DNA of 14,584 nucleotides from JABDJZ01 sp047611125 (GTDB lineage Bacteria; Bacteroidota; Rhodothermia; Rhodothermales; UBA10348): assembly GCA_047611125.1 (NCBI GenBank), contig JBLFXH010000065.1, forward strand, positions 1 through 14,584, in the 5' to 3' direction. The notes under the pieces were generated by a model. It worked only from the letters and a program-made list of their open reading frames with translations. It did no database searches and had not been told where the DNA came from. The position numbers and the translations under genes were made by a program. Shown here one piece after another: positions 14,505-14,584 of the stretch (its first letter is position 1; the number at the start of each line of letters is the position of its first letter).

Positions 14505-14584
14505 ATGCGCATCAATGCCAATAGATTACTGAACGGATTGGCCGAACTGGCCGCCATTGGAGCCCTGCCCGGCGGTGGTGTTCA
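14505..14584 (+). CDS. Start of an M20-type amidohydrolase (allantoate amidohydrolase / N-carbamoyl-amino-acid hydrolase family), 3'-truncated
   Basis: Only the first 26 codons are inside the window. The visible part, MRINANRLLNGLAELAAIG followed by ALPGGGV, fits the opening of zinc-dependent M20 amidohydrolases, which commonly read RL..L..LA.IG..P.GGV.R. These enzymes hydrolyse carbamoyl or ureido groups or related amides. No metal ligand lies in the visible piece, so the subfamily and even the family remain tentative. The start follows a short leader after a TAnnTTTG box, and no Shine-Dalgarno sequence is seen. Confidence 0.55.
   Translation, partial: MRINANRLLNGLAELAAIGALPGGGV

Noticed and set aside
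1..14584. CRISPR array, tRNA, rRNA, insertion sequence or phage genes
   Set aside because: I found no spaced direct repeats, tRNA-like cloverleaf, rRNA segment, transposase or terminal inverted repeats. The only tandem repeat is the in-frame 33-nt array in the lipoprotein gene.

Overview
The window (about 60% GC, dense, short gaps) looks like chromosomal DNA of a Bacteroidota-type bacterium, most likely Rhodothermota (Salinibacter/Rhodothermus-like) or a close relative. The grounds are a SusC-style/TonB receptor, a DUF4920 lipoprotein, starts mostly without Shine-Dalgarno sequences, and two promoter candidates of the Bacteroidota TTG...TAnnTTTG type. This placement is inferred from gene content and motifs only; no rRNA or marker tree is available here.

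Layout: (1) nt 1-2289, the 3' part of a TonB-dependent outer-membrane receptor, closed by a strong hairpin. (2) nt 2416-10915, a promoter candidate and a respiratory complex I (NADH:quinone oxidoreductase) operon in the order nuoA-B-C-D-E-F-[lipoprotein]-G-H, with several 1-nt or 4-nt stop/start overlaps. nuoI-N are not here, so the rest of the complex must be encoded elsewhere. (3) nt 10922-13277, three genes running on from nuoH almost without gaps: rpe (ribulose-phosphate 3-epimerase), a retinol-dehydrogenase-like SDR and a secreted M23 peptidase. (4) nt 13307-14422 on the minus strand, a lipid-anchored HtrA/Deg protease, convergent with the M23 gene across a small palindrome. (5) nt 14505 to the end, the first 26 codons of an M20-type amidohydrolase, divergent from htrA and preceded by a perfect TAnnTTTG box.

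How it works together: NuoE/F/G form the NADH-oxidising electron-input arm (FMN and Fe-S clusters N1a, N3, N1b, N4, N5). NuoB/C/D form the quinone-reducing module (cluster N2). NuoA/H are the membrane subunits that join the arm to the proton pumps. All cluster ligands expected for these subunits are present except those of the optional N7 cluster, which NuoG has lost.

The most unusual item is the gene between nuoF and nuoG. It is an exported DUF4920 lipoprotein, translationally coupled to nuoF, into which an 11-residue His/Met/Asp/Glu repeat has been inserted about three and a half times. This looks like a metal-binding module placed inside a complex I operon. Also worth a second look are three extra cysteines within the NuoE N1a loop, a 20-codon ORF that fits exactly between nuoE and nuoF, GC-rich hairpins in the three larger intercistronic gaps of the operon, and very hydrophobic outer loops in the TonB receptor.
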